DNA of 17,303 nucleotides, from positions 1-17,303 of the forward strand of contig JAEWSN010000172.1 of NCBI GenBank assembly GCA_023459915.1, in the 5' to 3' direction. Source of the stretch: Bacillota bacterium. Lineage in GTDB: Bacteria; Bacillota; Clostridia; DSM-8532. The notes below the pieces were generated by a model, which did no database searches, had not been told where the DNA came from, and saw only the letters and a list, made by a program, of their open reading frames with translations. Positions 16,941 through 17,303 of this stretch are shown here, piece after piece; the stretch's first letter is position 1, and the number at the start of each line of letters is the position of its first letter. The position numbers were made by a program, and so were the translations under genes.

Positions 16941-17150
16941 GTACCATCCTTTCCTCGCCTGATTGTCTCACAGTTGTCGTGATGTGGGAACAGGCCGGCA
17001 GGAACTAGTCTGATTATGTCAAAAGAAGATACGGCAACGCATGAACCCATCCGGTTTTAATTGTTTTAGACATTCAACGGCCGGAGCAATATCTTCCGAA
17101 ATGCGGCGCAAATGCCGTCAAGCAACCGATTGTGTCCGAAAAATGCGGAA
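16941..17150. other. Intergenic region between tRNA-Leu and moxR, no gene seen
   Basis: About 210 bases with no protein gene I can support. A perfect TTGACA (17017-17022, minus strand) is present, but no -10 hexamer stands 16-18 bases downstream, so I do not call a promoter. The moxR promoter presumably lies here. Confidence 0.5.
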
Positions 17151-17181
17151 GGGCTCCAAATCCACTTGGGATTTGGAACCC
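17151..17181 (-). terminator. Stem-loop terminator downstream of tRNA-Leu, bidirectional in form
   Basis: A 13-bp stem, GGGCTCCAAATCC (17151-17163) and GGATTTGGAACCC (17169-17181), with a 5-nt loop and one G-U type pair. On the minus strand the U-rich tract comes a few bases late (TTCCGCATTTTT). On the + strand TTTTT follows directly, using the tRNA flank. It starts 5 bases past the CCA end of the tRNA, so it probably ends that transcript. Confidence 0.8.
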
Positions 17182-17185
17182 TTTT

Positions 17186-17272
17186 TGGTGCGAAAGGCGG
17201 GATTTGAACCCGCACGTACTTGCGTACACTAGAACCTGAATCTAGCGAGTCTGCCAATTCCACCACTTTCGC
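17186..17272 (-). tRNA. tRNA-Leu, anticodon CAG, CCA encoded
   Basis: The minus strand gives a full type II tRNA of 87 bases including CCA. The acceptor stem is GCGAAAG with CTTTCGC, followed by discriminator A and encoded CCA. The D-loop region reads TGGTGGAATTGGCAGAC. The anticodon arm CTAGA-TTCAGGT-TCTAG gives anticodon CAG, reading CUG leucine codons, which suits a high-GC genome. The variable arm GTACGCAAGTAC forms a stem, as in leucine tRNAs. The T arm is GCGGGTTCAAATCCCGC. It stands alone here, with a promoter element upstream and a terminator downstream. Confidence 0.98.
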
Positions 17273-17292
17273 TCGCCGCAACCGCAAGATGG

Positions 17293-17298
17293 ATTATA
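17293..17298 (-). promoter_or_regulatory. -10 element of the tRNA-Leu promoter
   Basis: A perfect TATAAT on the minus strand, about 20 bases upstream of the mature tRNA 5' end, predicts a start near 17286 with a short 5' leader. The matching -35 would lie beyond the window edge, so only half the promoter can be seen. Confidence 0.7.
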
Positions 17299-17303
17299 CA
17301 CGG

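Noticed and set aside
17017..17022. Perfect TTGACA as a moxR promoter
   Set aside because: The expected -10 position reads GCCGGC, so no promoter is supported.
17041..17287. Short open frames on both strands over the tRNA (63 and 73 codons)
   Set aside because: Their recognisable segments (AGFEPARTC and VVELADSLDSG) are translations of the tRNA-Leu gene, a common annotation artefact.

Overview
The window reads as a stretch of ordinary chromosome from a high-GC member of the Bacillota, probably Clostridia-like. This assignment is inference. It rests on AGGAGG-type ribosome binding sites, the pairing of mltG with a U32/TrhP-type gene as in Bacillota, dnaE close to pfkA, a tRNA gene with an encoded CCA end, and the MoxR-DUF58-transglutaminase gene set. 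All twelve protein genes and the single tRNA gene lie on the minus strand, so transcription runs from high to low coordinates.

Read in the direction of transcription: a tRNA-Leu(CAG) gene (17186-17272) with a strong stem-loop behind it. Then an envelope-associated trio: MoxR AAA+ ATPase, DUF58 protein and a membrane-anchored transglutaminase-like protein. The last two overlap and are probably one operon. Next is typA/bipA behind a near-consensus sigma-70 promoter. Then mltG and a U32 peptidase/TrhP-like gene, coupled by an ATGA overlap. Then a small coiled-coil zinc-ribbon protein with its own promoter. A long imperfect hairpin and a UUCG-loop terminator-like hairpin come next, then 5-formyltetrahydrofolate cyclo-ligase. 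Finally dnaE, a 64-residue DUF2007-like protein, pfkA, and the start of a YbgC/FadM-type hot-dog thioesterase cut by the window edge. No intergenic gap exceeds 300 bases.

I see no defence system, phage, insertion sequence or CRISPR array, and no clearly new multi-gene system. The most unusual material is non-coding or repetitive. Four 13-bp self-complementary sequences share the format GG-NNN-CAG-NNN-CC; they lie in two intergenic regions and inside the dnaE linker, and look like REP-type elements. A roughly 105-nt imperfect palindrome sits upstream of the folate gene. There are recent in-frame tandem repeats in the U32 gene and in the DUF58 gene. dnaE has no visible Shine-Dalgarno sequence and an extended -10 element placed as for a leaderless mRNA.

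All positions and pairings were worked out by eye; no folding, alignment or database search was run.
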